Counted from the stretch's first letter, positions 26,261 to 40,574 are shown. The stretch: DNA of 64,000 bases from Paenibacillus sp. LS1 (GCF_026013365.1 NZ_JAPDOE010000001.1:1116001-1180000), one strand, 5' to 3'. The notes: generated from the sequence alone by a model not told the origin. Program-made: numbers and translations.

Positions 26261-26875
26261 TTAATCCTGGCGTTTGAAGTGGGTGCAGATAACATCAATC
26301 GCTTGTTCAGAAATAATAACCTTACCATACTCTTCCATAACTGCTGGAGTAACGGAAGAACCTTCACCAAATTCAGCAAGCAAGGCAATCAATGCCGCAT
26401 GTTTGGTGGAATCCACCTCGTCTGGTTCCAAATGCAAGAACCACTTGTCTTTATAAGAATAAAGTCTCCCAGCATCCGTAACATGCTGACGCAACATATG
26501 TGCAGCTTCAATGAGCACTTCAAAGTCCTTGAACGCATAAACGATGGAATCGCTTTGCTCGAGTGTAACTTCCATTTCATATACTTCTTCAGGAAGATCA
26601 TCTTCATGACCTGAACCATATTGTTGCGGATCATATTTTCCACGGGTGACAATGACAACCATCCCTTGAGCGGGAAGTGCGAATACTTCGACAGCAAGTG
26701 GACCAGTGGCATCAAATCCAAGTTCGGAATAGGCCTGATCCATCATTTCAGTGAACAGTTCATGAACCTTAGGTATTTCCTGCCACATATCTTCTTTTTG
26801 TATTCCGCGCTCGCTCAGATCGTCAAAGGTCAGGAAAATCCGTATCTTATCGTGACTTAGTCGTTCTATTTTCAT
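26261..26875 (-). CDS. mecA: MecA/YpbH-family ClpC adaptor
   Basis: MecA proteins deliver substrates such as ComK to the ClpCP protease and assemble ClpC. The 204-residue protein starts MKIERLSHDKIRIFLTFDDLSERGI, the typical substrate-binding N-domain, has an acidic linker (HEDDLPEEVYEME) and the C-terminal ClpC-binding domain (IVYAFKDFEVLIEAAHMLRQ, YSYKDKWFLHLE). The ATG at 26873-26875 follows AAGGGGAG. MecA and YpbH are paralogues and the sequence alone does not tell which this is. Confidence 0.9.
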   Translation of the reverse strand: MKIERLSHDKIRIFLTFDDLSERGIQKEDMWQEIPKVHELFTEMMDQAYSELGFDATGPLAVEVFALPAQGMVVIVTRGKYDPQQYGSGHEDDLPEEVYEMEVTLEQSDSIVYAFKDFEVLIEAAHMLRQHVTDAGRLYSYKDKWFLHLEPDEVDSTKHAALIALLAEFGEGSSVTPAVMEEYGKVIISEQAIDVICTHFKRQD

Positions 26876-26999
26876 ACAGGATCTCCCCTTTATAAGCAAG
26901 TCTTATAACAGATTATGAAGCACAAAACAATATGTGCTGAAAATAAATCTATGTAGTTATGTTATCATTTTATACCTCTAAATGCACGAAGTAAAATCG

Positions 27000-27052
27000 A
27001 CAAAAAAAGAATCATTCCACAGCAAATCAATACTGTGGATGATTCTAATTGG
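27000..27052 (-). terminator. Terminator of the YtxH-like gene
   Basis: On the minus strand AGAATCATCCACAG pairs with CTGTGGAATGATTCT around a loop and is followed by at least six T. Confidence 0.85.
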
Positions 27053-27062
27053 AGGTTTTGGT

Positions 27063-27416
27063 TTATAAACCCGGTACTGTTGTGTTTGTTTGAGTTAAAA
27101 TTTGCTCCACTTCATGCTTCACATCCGGATTCGTCTTAATAAAATCCTTGAGCATGCTCATGTTCGCTTCTTTTTCCTGCGGAGTGATTGTGCTTGCGCT
27201 TTTTGCTGCTGGGTTTTTGTGTGATTCACCATGTTGATTTTGCTTGCTGGTGAACCCATCCATACCCGGGAAAGTCATCTCCATCATCTTATGTTTTGCC
27301 TGATCCATCATGTTTCGAGATGAACCCGAAGACAGCATGGGCAATCTGCCTTTGGACAGCCACGAGCTGGCTGCAACGCCAATTACAATGCCCCAAAAAA
27401 AGGATGACGCCTTCAT
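27063..27416 (-). CDS. Small membrane-anchored protein, YtxH-like
   Basis: The 117-residue protein has an N-terminal glycine/alanine-rich membrane segment (FFWGIVIGVAASSWLS, about 6-21), then a methionine- and lysine-rich region and a polar tail (QEKEANMSMLKDFIKTNPDVKHEVEQIL). This layout is like YtxH/stress-type small membrane proteins, but no diagnostic motif is present, so the family is a guess. The ATG at 27414-27416 follows AAAGGAGG. It is divergent from the polysaccharide deacetylase gene. Confidence 0.7.
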   Translation of the reverse strand: MKASSFFWGIVIGVAASSWLSKGRLPMLSSGSSRNMMDQAKHKMMEMTFPGMDGFTSKQNQHGESHKNPAAKSASTITPQEKEANMSMLKDFIKTNPDVKHEVEQILTQTNTTVPGL

Positions 27417-27510
27417 TACACCAACCTCCTTTAAGTGTTAAAATCACATGTAGTGTTTGCGGGAGTGAGCGATCTCATTCCGTATAAATACAGGAAAGCG
27501 AGTTGAAATC

Positions 27511-28407
27511 ATGTTCAGACATACCGCCGCATTGATTATAGCTGCAAGTTTGCTGCTATCAGCCTGTGGGGCAGCGGAAGAAAAAACATCAGAAAATTCC
27601 GCACCAGCGAGCGAACCCACTACCACAATTCAAGAAGAGCAAAGTGATTCTTACTTAACTGAAACAGGAGAACCCGGAACGGGCGTGACCAAGCCTTCAA
27701 CGGGGGAATCAACTGCGCCAGAAGAAGAACCTGAACCTGCGGAGCAGGGTTCTGCAGAAGAGAAAGTGGAACAAACGTATCATATGAATGAAAATTATTA
27801 TATTAAACCGAACGATGACACGAGCCCGAGCAAAGTGGTCTTGTTAACTTTTGATGATGGACCCAAAGAAGAAAAAATGATTACTTCACTAATCGACACT
27901 TTAGATAAACATAACGCTAAAGCGATATTTTTCGTCAATGGATATCGGGTGAAAAGCCATCCAGAATTGCTCAAACTCATCCATGAACGGGGGCAGATTG
28001 TAGGCAATCATGCCTGGGATCATGAGGATCTCAAAAAAATGTCTAACGCTGAGGCGGCAAAACAGGTTACAGACGTCCAGAAAATAGTGAAGGACACCAT
28101 CGGGGAAGAACCGCAATTCTTCCGCCCCCCTTTTGGATCGGGTAATGATGCACTGAAGGCTACTGTGAAAAAAAATGGCATGTTATACATGACGTGGTCT
28201 AATGGTTCGCTTGATTGGGATAAAAGCACCAAAAACAAACCGGAAAAAGTCATTCAAAATGTACTGGACCAGTTAAATCCCGGAAGCAATATTTTGATGC
28301 ACGAGTTGCCATGGACGGTTGAAGCATTGGATGAGTTGCTGACCAAGCTCGAAAAGAAAGGTTATTCCTTTGTCGATCCGCGTGCAATTGAATTGGAAGC
28401 TCGTTAA
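27511..28407 (+). CDS. Polysaccharide deacetylase lipoprotein (NodB domain)
   Basis: This is a carbohydrate esterase family 4 enzyme, probably removing acetyl groups from peptidoglycan or chitin-like polymers at the cell surface. The 298-residue protein begins with a lipoprotein signal (lipobox LSAC, cysteine 19), then a Glu/Thr/Pro-rich linker (about 22-90). The NodB domain follows, with TFDDGPKEE (metal-binding aspartates), NHAWDHEDL (the H-x3-H pair), RPPFGSGND and LMHELPW. The ATG at 27511-27513 has a weak ribosome binding site (GGAAAGCGAG). It ends at a strong terminator shared with the metallophosphoesterase gene. Confidence 0.93.
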   Translation: MFRHTAALIIAASLLLSACGAAEEKTSENSAPASEPTTTIQEEQSDSYLTETGEPGTGVTKPSTGESTAPEEEPEPAEQGSAEEKVEQTYHMNENYYIKPNDDTSPSKVVLLTFDDGPKEEKMITSLIDTLDKHNAKAIFFVNGYRVKSHPELLKLIHERGQIVGNHAWDHEDLKKMSNAEAAKQVTDVQKIVKDTIGEEPQFFRPPFGSGNDALKATVKKNGMLYMTWSNGSLDWDKSTKNKPEKVIQNVLDQLNPGSNILMHELPWTVEALDELLTKLEKKGYSFVDPRAIELEAR

Positions 28408-28432
28408 TTCGTAATTTTGCGCATCAATATGA

Positions 28433-28466
28433 AACAGCCTTGATCCAATGGATCAAGGCTGTTTTT
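28433..28466. terminator. Shared bidirectional terminator
   Basis: AACAGCCTTGATCC-AAT-GGATCAAGGCTGTT is a perfect 14-base-pair hairpin with a T-run on the plus strand and As before it. It serves the deacetylase gene; the stop codon of the convergent metallophosphoesterase gene (28453-28455) lies inside the stem. Confidence 0.92.
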
Positions 28467-29280
28467 CTGTGAGTGCTTTTTCCGCGGGCACTCTTAACGT
28501 AATGATGTGCATCTCCGCAGGACAACCTAGTCGGAGAGGAAGATGATTGGTACCGTATCCTCTGCTAACCAGCATTTTGCCTTCTTGATGAACGTCCTCC
28601 GGACTGCGCTTCAGGGAGTACCACCCATTCGATATGGGACGATACGCTTTGCTCAGGAACACAGGTCCGAAAAAAGGTAATACCAATTGTCCGCCATGTG
28701 TATGGCCGCTCAAGATAAGATCTGCATTTTGCTCCAAGCGAAGGGCCTGTAAAGGATCATGAACGATGGCTATTTTGCAAAAATGGTCGCCGACCTGCTC
28801 TAACAATACATCTCCCTGTTTGGAACGATAGTCTATACCGATCAGGCTCACTCTGTCGTTGCCCCTACTCAGATATTCCACGCTATCCTGAAGGAGCTGA
28901 ACGCCCGATTCCCGAAGGATTCGAGCAAGCTGAGCGGTACCAGCCCTCTTATCATGGTTTCCATACACGGTAAAAGAAGGAGCAATGTTCGATAAGAGTT
29001 TCATATTATGTCTAACTATGGACCATGAGATTCCTTTTTCCGCAACATCCCCACCGATCAGAACCCAGTCCACCTTGTTTTTATAATTTTCCAGATCCTT
29101 CTGTTTCAGCTTGCGCTTGTGCGTATCGGATACATACAAAATCATAGCCCCGTCAAAGGATGGTGGCAGATGAGGAACTTCAACCTCTTCTTCAATCACT
29201 TGATGAACATGGGCTTCACGCCACATATGAAAAAATAGTACAACTCCCATCAAAATGATTAAACCTGCGATGAATAGCAT
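28453..29280 (-). CDS. Membrane-anchored metallophosphoesterase
   Basis: The 275-residue protein has one N-terminal membrane helix and a calcineurin-like phosphoesterase domain: YVSDTHKRK (D-x-H), IGGDVAEKG (GD), VYGNHDKRAG (GNHD), IVHDP and LSGHTHGGQL (GHTH), the five metal-binding motifs. Relatives with an N-terminal anchor include YkuE, a UDP-2,3-diacylglucosamine-like or lipid phosphoesterase. I place the start at ATG 29278-29280, where TAATG overlaps the upstream stop codon, giving coupling; an in-frame TTG at 29337 has no ribosome binding site. Its stop lies in the shared terminator. Confidence 0.9.
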   Translation of the reverse strand: MLFIAGLIILMGVVLFFHMWREAHVHQVIEEEVEVPHLPPSFDGAMILYVSDTHKRKLKQKDLENYKNKVDWVLIGGDVAEKGISWSIVRHNMKLLSNIAPSFTVYGNHDKRAGTAQLARILRESGVQLLQDSVEYLSRGNDRVSLIGIDYRSKQGDVLLEQVGDHFCKIAIVHDPLQALRLEQNADLILSGHTHGGQLVLPFFGPVFLSKAYRPISNGWYSLKRSPEDVHQEGKMLVSRGYGTNHLPLRLGCPAEMHIITLRVPAEKALTEKQP

Positions 29281-29732
29281 TACCACGGCAATGGAAGGAA
29301 CGTATTCAGAGCGGGTGCCCCTTTTACCCCCCACCAAACCAGACTAATCGTTAACATGACAAAAATAAAAATGAGTGAATTGACAAACCTCTTGCTCAAT
29401 TTTAACCGACGTGAAGGATGTAATTCTGTCCGTGTAGGAAGCGAACCCGCTTCGGGGATCGATTCTTCCGTTGTTTTTGGCGTTTTTTTGGAGCGTGATG
29501 GTGCTCTCTGTGGTAATACTGGACTTTCCAGCGTTTCTGTATAGGGCTTTCGCTGTGATCTAGGTATGGAAACGGAAGTTATTGGTGTGATTCCCCCAAC
29601 TTCAGCAGCCGCTGCCGTTTCAGCAACCAGGCTTACTTGAGAAGCCACCTGACGCTCGGATGTCTCTTTTTTATCCGATTGACGATGGCGCTGACTGCCA
29701 TATGTCTTCATTCTGCTTAATGGCTGATTCAT
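29280..29732 (-). CDS. Single-span membrane protein with a basic, disordered N-terminus
   Basis: I recognise no family. The first 110 of 150 residues are polar and low-complexity, rich in Ser, Thr, Arg and Lys (RSQRKPYTETLESPVLPQRAP-like), followed by a basic patch (SRRLKLSKRF) and one transmembrane helix (about 114-135) with a short C-terminal end, so the bulk is likely cytoplasmic. ATG at 29730-29732 follows GGAGGGG and overlaps the CPBP stop (ATGA); its own TAA overlaps the next ATG. The coupling suggests the three proteins act together at the membrane. Confidence 0.75.
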   Translation of the reverse strand: MNQPLSRMKTYGSQRHRQSDKKETSERQVASQVSLVAETAAAAEVGGITPITSVSIPRSQRKPYTETLESPVLPQRAPSRSKKTPKTTEESIPEAGSLPTRTELHPSRRLKLSKRFVNSLIFIFVMLTISLVWWGVKGAPALNTFLPLPW

Positions 29733-30322
29733 GATCCCCTCCGAAAACGTATCGCTAATCCAGACACCAAATCAATTATAAAGTGACATAATATAGGCGC
29801 CCATAATGTGCCGGATTGCATGTAAATCCAACCCAATCCATAACTTGAGACAAACACCCATCCTGTTGGAATCCAGTGCCGCAAATAACGAATGTGGATA
29901 ACTGCAAATAAAATACTCGTCCAGTAAGGACCGATGGCATGTTGAATGGCTCCACGGAATAATAATTCCTCACATACAGCTACAATGGCTGCTATACATA
30001 CAATGTGCCAGATCGGACGCCCACGGAACAACATCTCATTAATTCCACCGTCATCCATGCTTTCCTGAGGTATAACATACGACAGTACCAAGTCCATAAC
30101 AAGCATTACGCCAGCAAGACCAAGACCCCACCATATAAATTGGTAATTGTCGGGCCATGCGAGTACATCTAACAAGTTTCGTTTCTGTAGTAAAATCCAT
30201 ACAACCCCGATTATCAGTGTCAGACCTTGTGTAAAGTATAGATTGATTAAAAGCAAACGCTCTGTAAGCTGCTGTGGCTCAGCCTTCTGAATCTTGAACT
30301 TGGGAAACTTGAATTTTTTCAT
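29729..30322 (-). CDS. CPBP-family intramembrane metalloprotease
   Basis: The 197-residue membrane protein has five to six hydrophobic segments and the CAAX-protease/bacteriocin-processing signature CEELLFRGAIQ (motif 1, EExxxR), then VIHIRY (histidine motif) and HFIIDLVSG. Such proteins cleave or process membrane peptides, or confer bacteriocin immunity; no peptide gene is seen nearby. The ATG at 30320-30322 (MKKFKFPKFK) is preceded by GAGGAC at some distance. A sigma-A promoter is at 30384-30412. It heads a three-gene coupled unit. Confidence 0.88.
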   Translation of the reverse strand: MKKFKFPKFKIQKAEPQQLTERLLLINLYFTQGLTLIIGVVWILLQKRNLLDVLAWPDNYQFIWWGLGLAGVMLVMDLVLSYVIPQESMDDGGINEMLFRGRPIWHIVCIAAIVAVCEELLFRGAIQHAIGPYWTSILFAVIHIRYLRHWIPTGWVFVSSYGLGWIYMQSGTLWAPILCHFIIDLVSGLAIRFRRGS

Positions 30323-30383
30323 CGGATGCGTCTGTCCTCTTGAGTTAAATTTGATGGATAACAATTACGTTGTCCAATCGGAT

Positions 30384-30412
30384 AGTATACTAAATGATAG
30401 CCAAAAAACCAA
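30384..30412 (-). promoter_or_regulatory. Sigma-A promoter of the CPBP operon
   Basis: On the minus strand TTGGTT (30407-30412) and TATACT (30384-30389) are 17 bases apart, about 60 bases before the CPBP start codon. Confidence 0.6.
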
Positions 30413-30609
30413 TTAGGTTCAAGGCCTGCCCCAAGTCCTGGTTATATGTCCGTGCCATTACTTCATTAAAGCAGTAAAATTCAGTTCACCAAACAGCTTA
30501 CTTTCCATCTTCTTGTCATAGGTCTATTAACTATTGTATTACTTATGGTGACTCTGTTTATGTGTGAATCTAAAGACATCTGCAAAACATTTTAAAACAT
30601 TTAAGCCTA
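30413..30609. other. Non-coding region between the CPBP and serA promoters
   Basis: About 200 AT-rich bases lie between two diverging promoters. I see no ORF with a ribosome binding site, no hairpin terminator and no clear repeat here. Confidence 0.5.
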
Positions 30610-30639
30610 TTGACATGCTCATGTCAGCCATGATACATT
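30610..30639 (+). promoter_or_regulatory. Sigma-A promoter of serA
   Basis: A perfect TTGACA (30610-30615) is followed after 18 bases by TACATT (30634-30639), with a TG two bases before it. It is placed directly in front of the T-box leader. Confidence 0.65.
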
Positions 30640-30922
30640 ATGAAAAAATTAGTCACGTTAAACACGATGATGGAAAAAAGACGTTGCTTCGTCTTCCAGA
30701 GAGCCGATGGTAGGTGTGAATCGGTGGCAGGCAAATGGTCTTGAGCGCTCCTGAGTTATTGCATTGAAATTGGAGTAGGTGCAATCGGTTTAGACCCGTT
30801 ATCCTCTTCGGTCTTCATTGACCGCTAAGACTGTCGTTGCGAAACGGCGGTGAATTAGGGTGGTACCACGACAACTCTCGTCCCTTATTGCGCAAGCAGT
30901 ATGTGGATTGAGAGTTTTTTGA
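30640..30922 (+). promoter_or_regulatory. T-box riboswitch controlling serA
   Basis: The leader senses uncharged tRNA, here presumably tRNA-Ser, and prevents termination when serine is short. The conserved AGAGAGCCGATGG and GGTGTGAATCGG parts of stem I are at about 30700-30726, the T-box core AGGGTGGTACCACG at 30857-30870, and the terminator AACTCTC...GAGAGTT plus six T at 30873-30920; the T-box core can pair with the terminator arm. The specifier is probably TCC (30749-30751) just before TGAG; AGC at 30744-30746 is the alternative. Both are serine codons. Confidence 0.92.
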
Positions 30923-31087
30923 TTTATTTTAAAGGATATCTGTGGGATCACTCTTTTTGCTTCACCTTCCCCCTCTGCTGCGACACCGCGTTGTTGGGCG
31001 GAAGAATTAACCTGGTTTTAAGGAATACCTCTTCGCAGAGGTCAGACCTTGACGATATAGATACACATACCTAAGGAGGAAGAAACC

Positions 31088-32683
31088 ATGTACAAAGTGT
31101 TAGTGTCGGACCCAATCAGTGATCTGGGGATCCAGCAACTGGTGGATGCAAATGATGTTGTTGTTGAGAAGAAAACCGGTCTTAGTGAAGATGAACTTGT
31201 TGCCATTATTGGTGATTATGATGCCCTCTTGGTTCGCAGCCAGACTCGTGTTACAGATCGTATTATGACGGCTGGTGCCAACCTTAAGGTGATCGGACGT
31301 GCAGGCGTTGGTGTAGATAACATCGATCTGGAAGCTGCTACACAGCGTGGTATCATCGTTATTAACGCACCTGATGGCAATACCATCACAACCTGTGAGC
31401 ACACGTTTGCCATGATGATGGCTCTGGCACGACACATTCCTCAGGCATATGCCAAAACCATTCAAGGTACGTGGGATCGTAAAACCTTCCTGGGTGTGGA
31501 ATTAAGAAATAAAACGCTAGGTGTACTGGGCATGGGACGGATCGGTAGTGAAGTTGCCAAGCGCGCCAAAGCATTCGGAATGGACATTCTTGCTTACGAC
31601 CCGTTCCTCACGGAGGAGCGTGCCGAGAAGCTGCAAGTGAAGCTGGCTAGTGTAGATGATATCATTCGCAATGCGGACTTCATGACCGTTCACACGCCAT
31701 TAACACCGGAAACACGGCACATGATTTCACGTCCACAATTCGAAGTTATGAAAAAAGGCATGCGTATCATCAACTGTGCCCGTGGTGGAGTAGTTGACGA
31801 GATGGCACTTGTGGAAGCAATTGACGAAGGCATTGTTGCTGGAGCAGCATTTGACGTATTTGAAAGTGAACCACCTGCTCAGGACCATCCATTCCTGAAT
31901 CACCCTAGCATTATTGTCACACCTCACCTTGGTGCATCCACTGTTGAGGCACAAGAAAACGTAGCGATTGACGTTTCTGAACAAGTTCTTCACATTCTGC
32001 GCAATGAACCGTTCAAGAACGCAGTTAACATGCCGGCTGTTGCACCAACTGTTATGAACAAATTGCAGCCTTATTTCAAACTGGGTGAAACGTTGGGTAG
32101 TTTTGCAGCACAGATTACACAAAATGCTGTGCAGGAGATTCGGATCGACTACGCTGGTGAGCTTTCTGAAGTAGATACATCTCCTCTCACTCGTTACATT
32201 GTAAAGGGTATCCTGGCAAGACATTTGGGTGGGGAAGCCAACATCGTCAACTCCATGCATTTGGCCAAAATCCGTGATTTGAATGTGGTTGTAAGCCAAA
32301 CCTCTGCAACCAAAGGATTTACTAACCTGATTACCGTAACCTTGGTTACAACTCAGGATGCTGAGGAACGCCGTGTAGCAGGTACATTGCTTGCAGGTTA
32401 CGGAGAACGTATTGTTCGCCTGGACAAATTCCCGGTAGATATCGCTCCGGAAAGTCATCAAATCTTGATTTCCCATAACGATAAACCAGGTATTATCGGA
32501 CGTGTAGGAACTCTGCTTGGACAAAATGAGGTCAACATCGCATCCATGCAAGTGGGTCGGAAAATCATTGGTGGTGCTGCCATCATGATCCTGACCGTGG
32601 ATAAAGCCGTTCCCAAAGATGTTCTTGTTCAGCTCGCTGCCCTTCCAGAAATTAATACAGCCGTTGAAATCGTGTTGGAATAG
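31088..32683 (+). CDS. serA: D-3-phosphoglycerate dehydrogenase
   Basis: SerA oxidises 3-phosphoglycerate with NAD+, the first step of serine synthesis. The 531-residue protein is the long form: a substrate/NAD domain ([20 protein letters not shown] nucleotide loop; [10 protein letters not shown]; catalytic histidine in TPHLGAST), an intervening domain (ASB, about 320-450) and a C-terminal ACT domain ([21 protein letters not shown]) that may bind serine for feedback. The ATG follows AAGGAGGAAGAAACC. It is transcribed through the T-box leader and ends at a bidirectional terminator, without serC or serB nearby. Confidence 0.98.
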   Translation: MYKVLVSDPISDLGIQQLVDANDVVVEKKTGLSEDELVAIIGDYDALLVRSQTRVTDRIMTAGANLKVIGRAGVGVDNIDLEAATQRGIIVINAPDGNTITTCEHTFAMMMALARHIPQAYAKTIQGTWDRKTFLGVELRNKTLGVLGMGRIGSEVAKRAKAFGMDILAYDPFLTEERAEKLQVKLASVDDIIRNADFMTVHTPLTPETRHMISRPQFEVMKKGMRIINCARGGVVDEMALVEAIDEGIVAGAAFDVFESEPPAQDHPFLNHPSIIVTPHLGASTVEAQENVAIDVSEQVLHILRNEPFKNAVNMPAVAPTVMNKLQPYFKLGETLGSFAAQITQNAVQEIRIDYAGELSEVDTSPLTRYIVKGILARHLGGEANIVNSMHLAKIRDLNVVVSQTSATKGFTNLITVTLVTTQDAEERRVAGTLLAGYGERIVRLDKFPVDIAPESHQILISHNDKPGIIGRVGTLLGQNEVNIASMQVGRKIIGGAAIMILTVDKAVPKDVLVQLAALPEINTAVEIVLE

Positions 32684-32706
32684 TTGCTTATCATTCAGTA
32701 AAATTC

Positions 32707-32744
32707 AAAAGAGACGAACCCCAAAGGGTCCGTCTCTTTTTTTC
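32707..32744. terminator. Bidirectional terminator between serA and the collagen-like gene
   Basis: AAAAGAGACG(GA)ACC...GGGTCCGTCTCTTTT forms a near-perfect stem with A-run and T-run flanks and lies between the two convergent stop codons. Confidence 0.9.
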
Positions 32745-32748
32745 GTAG

Positions 32749-38226
<5,478 letters not shown>

Positions 38227-38313
38227 CTAACTTGCTTGTTTTTCAAGCTTATGTAACATAGGGAGGAAAATTATCTTGGACACTCTTTTTAATCAAAATA
38301 AAACAATGATTCA

Positions 38314-38329
38314 TGTTCCACGTTGAACA
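38314..38329. promoter_or_regulatory. Near-perfect 16-base palindrome before the collagen-like gene
   Basis: TGTTCCACGTTGAACA has 8-base arms with one mismatch. It lies about 105 bases upstream of the collagen-like gene, after the resE terminator, and could be an operator. No known regulator site is matched with certainty. Confidence 0.35.
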
Positions 38330-38351
38330 AGATTAAACGGTACTCTTCAAC

Positions 38352-38380
38352 AAAAAAACACCCTCCATAAGAGGGTGTTC
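38352..38380 (-). terminator. Terminator of the res operon
   Basis: On the minus strand AACACCCTC-TTAT-GAGGGTGTT is followed by a T-run, 25 bases past the resE stop. Confidence 0.92.
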
Positions 38381-38404
38381 TCGCACTTTTTGTATGAAAT
38401 CGGG

Positions 38405-39889
38405 CTATTTCGATGAATCCACAGGAAATTGTAAAATAAACTCCGTACCTTCGCCCAGTACACTATTCACATTAATGATGCCTTGATGGGCATCCACAAT
38501 ATTTTTCACAATCGCTAAACCGAGTCCTGTGCCTACACTTTCACCCCGAACGCGTGCTTTGTCTGCTTTGTAGAATCGTTCGAAAATAAAAGGTAAGTCA
38601 GATGAAGGGATGCCTACACCCTGATCCTTCACAGATACTCTAGCAAACGGAGCGCGAAGATGTGTGACCAGCTCGGCAGAAATCATTACATTTTTGCCAG
38701 TAGGCGTATGCCTGAACGCATTGTCCAGCAAATTCGTAAATACCTGTTCCAGTCGATCCTCATCTGCCTGTTGAAGTTCAATGGTCGGCTGTTTGCATTC
38801 AAACTGCAGTTGGATTCCTTGTTCTTTCGAGCGCACCGAGAATTTTCGATATACACGTTCCAGAAGTTCTCCGAGGTCAACTTCCTTCATCACCATGTCC
38901 GTGTGTCCAGCTTCCATCCGCGCAAGATCAAGCAAGTCTTTAACCAGTCTGCCCATCCGCAGGGACTCATCATGAATGACCTGAATAAGTTCTTCACTCT
39001 CTTCCGGTGAGGTTGCCATGCCGTCCAGAAGCGCTTCACTGTATCCTTGCATCATAGATAACGGGGTCCGTATTTCATGAGATACGTTAGCCACGAAATC
39101 ACGCCGCATTTTCTCCAGCCGGACTTCTTCTGTTACGTCTCTCAAGACAGCCACAGCGCCTCTGACAACACTGTCAGCATACAACGGCGCCATCTGAACA
39201 GACCACACACCTTGCTGTACATGAACATTGGAGCTCTGATCCCCGCCTTGTTCCATCACTAGTCTGAACAAAGGAAGGAGAGGCTCTGGTACATCACGTG
39301 AAGACTTGCCGGACTGCTCGGCATCTTGTCCTTCATCCATCTGTGCCCAATCCAGGTCATACCAAGCCTGCATGATCTTCTCTCCTGGCGGATTCGTCAG
39401 AATAACTTTACCTTCACCATCAAAAGTAACCACCGCATCGGTCATGCTTCGAAGTACACTCGCCAAATGTTCTTTCTCATGGTTAAGGTTCCGAATGTTA
39501 TCTTCCAGTTGGGCGGCCATATGATTAAATGTGTTAGCAAGTTCACCAATCTCATCACTTGTTACCAGGGAGAGACGTGTTCCATAATTCCCTTTACGAA
39601 TCGCATTGGCTGCCTGAATCAATTGCTGCATGGGTTGCGTAATTTTGGTGAATAAAAACAATGCAAAAAACGTCGTTAAACTGAATCCGATAATACAGAT
39701 ATAGGTAAACAACCGCTTAATATCTCTAGATTCCGATTCTGCAAAGTTCGTATCAATGTAGGGCAGCAAAAAAAGACCCAGCGCTATAAGTACACAACCC
39801 ACAAGGCAGATAATAGTGATCCATAACTTCCCGACCAGCGATCTCCAGAAATTAAAACTATTTCGGTACTTCCAGTTTATAACCCACAC
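38405..39889 (-). CDS. resE: Sensor histidine kinase ResE
   Basis: ResE phosphorylates ResD in response to oxygen limitation or redox/NO signals. The 494-residue protein has two membrane helices (about 22-43 and 62-82), a HAMP domain (about 83-136), a PAS-like domain (about 145-260), the dimerisation segment FVANVSHEIRTP with the phospho-accepting histidine 271, and ATPase boxes (NLLDNAFRHT, DQGVGI, GTGLGLAIV). Only about 19 residues lie between the helices, so the large outer domain known from Bacillus ResE is missing. The GTG start at 39887-39889 lies inside resD (32-base overlap); its ribosome binding site is poor. Confidence 0.93.
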   Translation of the reverse strand: MWVINWKYRNSFNFWRSLVGKLWITIICLVGCVLIALGLFLLPYIDTNFAESESRDIKRLFTYICIIGFSLTTFFALFLFTKITQPMQQLIQAANAIRKGNYGTRLSLVTSDEIGELANTFNHMAAQLEDNIRNLNHEKEHLASVLRSMTDAVVTFDGEGKVILTNPPGEKIMQAWYDLDWAQMDEGQDAEQSGKSSRDVPEPLLPLFRLVMEQGGDQSSNVHVQQGVWSVQMAPLYADSVVRGAVAVLRDVTEEVRLEKMRRDFVANVSHEIRTPLSMMQGYSEALLDGMATSPEESEELIQVIHDESLRMGRLVKDLLDLARMEAGHTDMVMKEVDLGELLERVYRKFSVRSKEQGIQLQFECKQPTIELQQADEDRLEQVFTNLLDNAFRHTPTGKNVMISAELVTHLRAPFARVSVKDQGVGIPSSDLPFIFERFYKADKARVRGESVGTGLGLAIVKNIVDAHQGIINVNSVLGEGTEFILQFPVDSSK

Positions 39890-40574
39890 CCCACACCGTC
39901 GTAATCATGGCCGCCGATTCAGGCGATACCTTGTTAAGTTTCTCGCGAAGACGCTTCACGTGCGTATCCACGGTACGAAGATCACCAAAGAATTCGTAAT
40001 TCCATACATCTTTGAGCAATTCTTCTCTGGAGAAAACTTTGTCTGGAGATGTTGCCAGGTAGTGCAGCAATTCATACTCTTTTGGTGTAAGACTAATCTC
40101 TTCGCCACCAGCCGTTACCCGGTGTGCATCATGCTCAATAACCAGGTGAGGGAATACAATGTTGTTACTCGAATTGCTCTCCTTGGAGAGATATGCCGTT
40201 GCAGAAGATCGACGCAAAATCGCTTTTACGCGATAAATCACTTCACGCGGGCTGAATGGTTTTACTACATAATCATCAGCACCAACCTCGAAGCCCTGAA
40301 CCCGGTTAATCTCTTCACCTTTTGCAGTGAGCATCAAAACCGGCGTTGATTTTACCTGACGAAGGCGGGTACACACTTCAACTCCGTCCATACCCGGTAA
40401 CATCACATCAAGCAAAATTAGCCCGTAGTCCCCTGCTGTTGCTTTACGCAGCGCAGTTTCTCCATCCTCGGCTTCATCAATTTCATAACCTTCTTTTTCA
40501 AGATACATTTTCAAAAGCCTGCGGATTCTCTCTTCGTCATCCACGACCAGTATTCGATTCTCATGTTCAGCCAT
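39858..40574 (-). CDS. resD: Response regulator ResD
   Basis: ResD is an OmpR/PhoB-type regulator of aerobic and anaerobic respiration genes. In the 238-residue protein the receiver domain has the acidic pocket DD (12-13), the phospho-accepting aspartate 56 (LLDVMLPG), T83 and K105, and the C-terminal winged-helix domain ends with RTVDTHVKRLREKL and TTVWGVGYKLE. The ATG at 40572-40574 follows GGAGAGG. It overlaps resE and follows resC by about 137 bases. Confidence 0.96.
   Translation of the reverse strand: MAEHENRILVVDDEERIRRLLKMYLEKEGYEIDEAEDGETALRKATAGDYGLILLDVMLPGMDGVEVCTRLRQVKSTPVLMLTAKGEEINRVQGFEVGADDYVVKPFSPREVIYRVKAILRRSSATAYLSKESNSSNNIVFPHLVIEHDAHRVTAGGEEISLTPKEYELLHYLATSPDKVFSREELLKDVWNYEFFGDLRTVDTHVKRLREKLNKVSPESAAMITTVWGVGYKLEVPK

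Noticed and set aside
31727..32551. A 274-codon open frame on the minus strand opposite serA
   Set aside because: Antisense shadow of serA; cysteine- and asparagine-rich with no motif.
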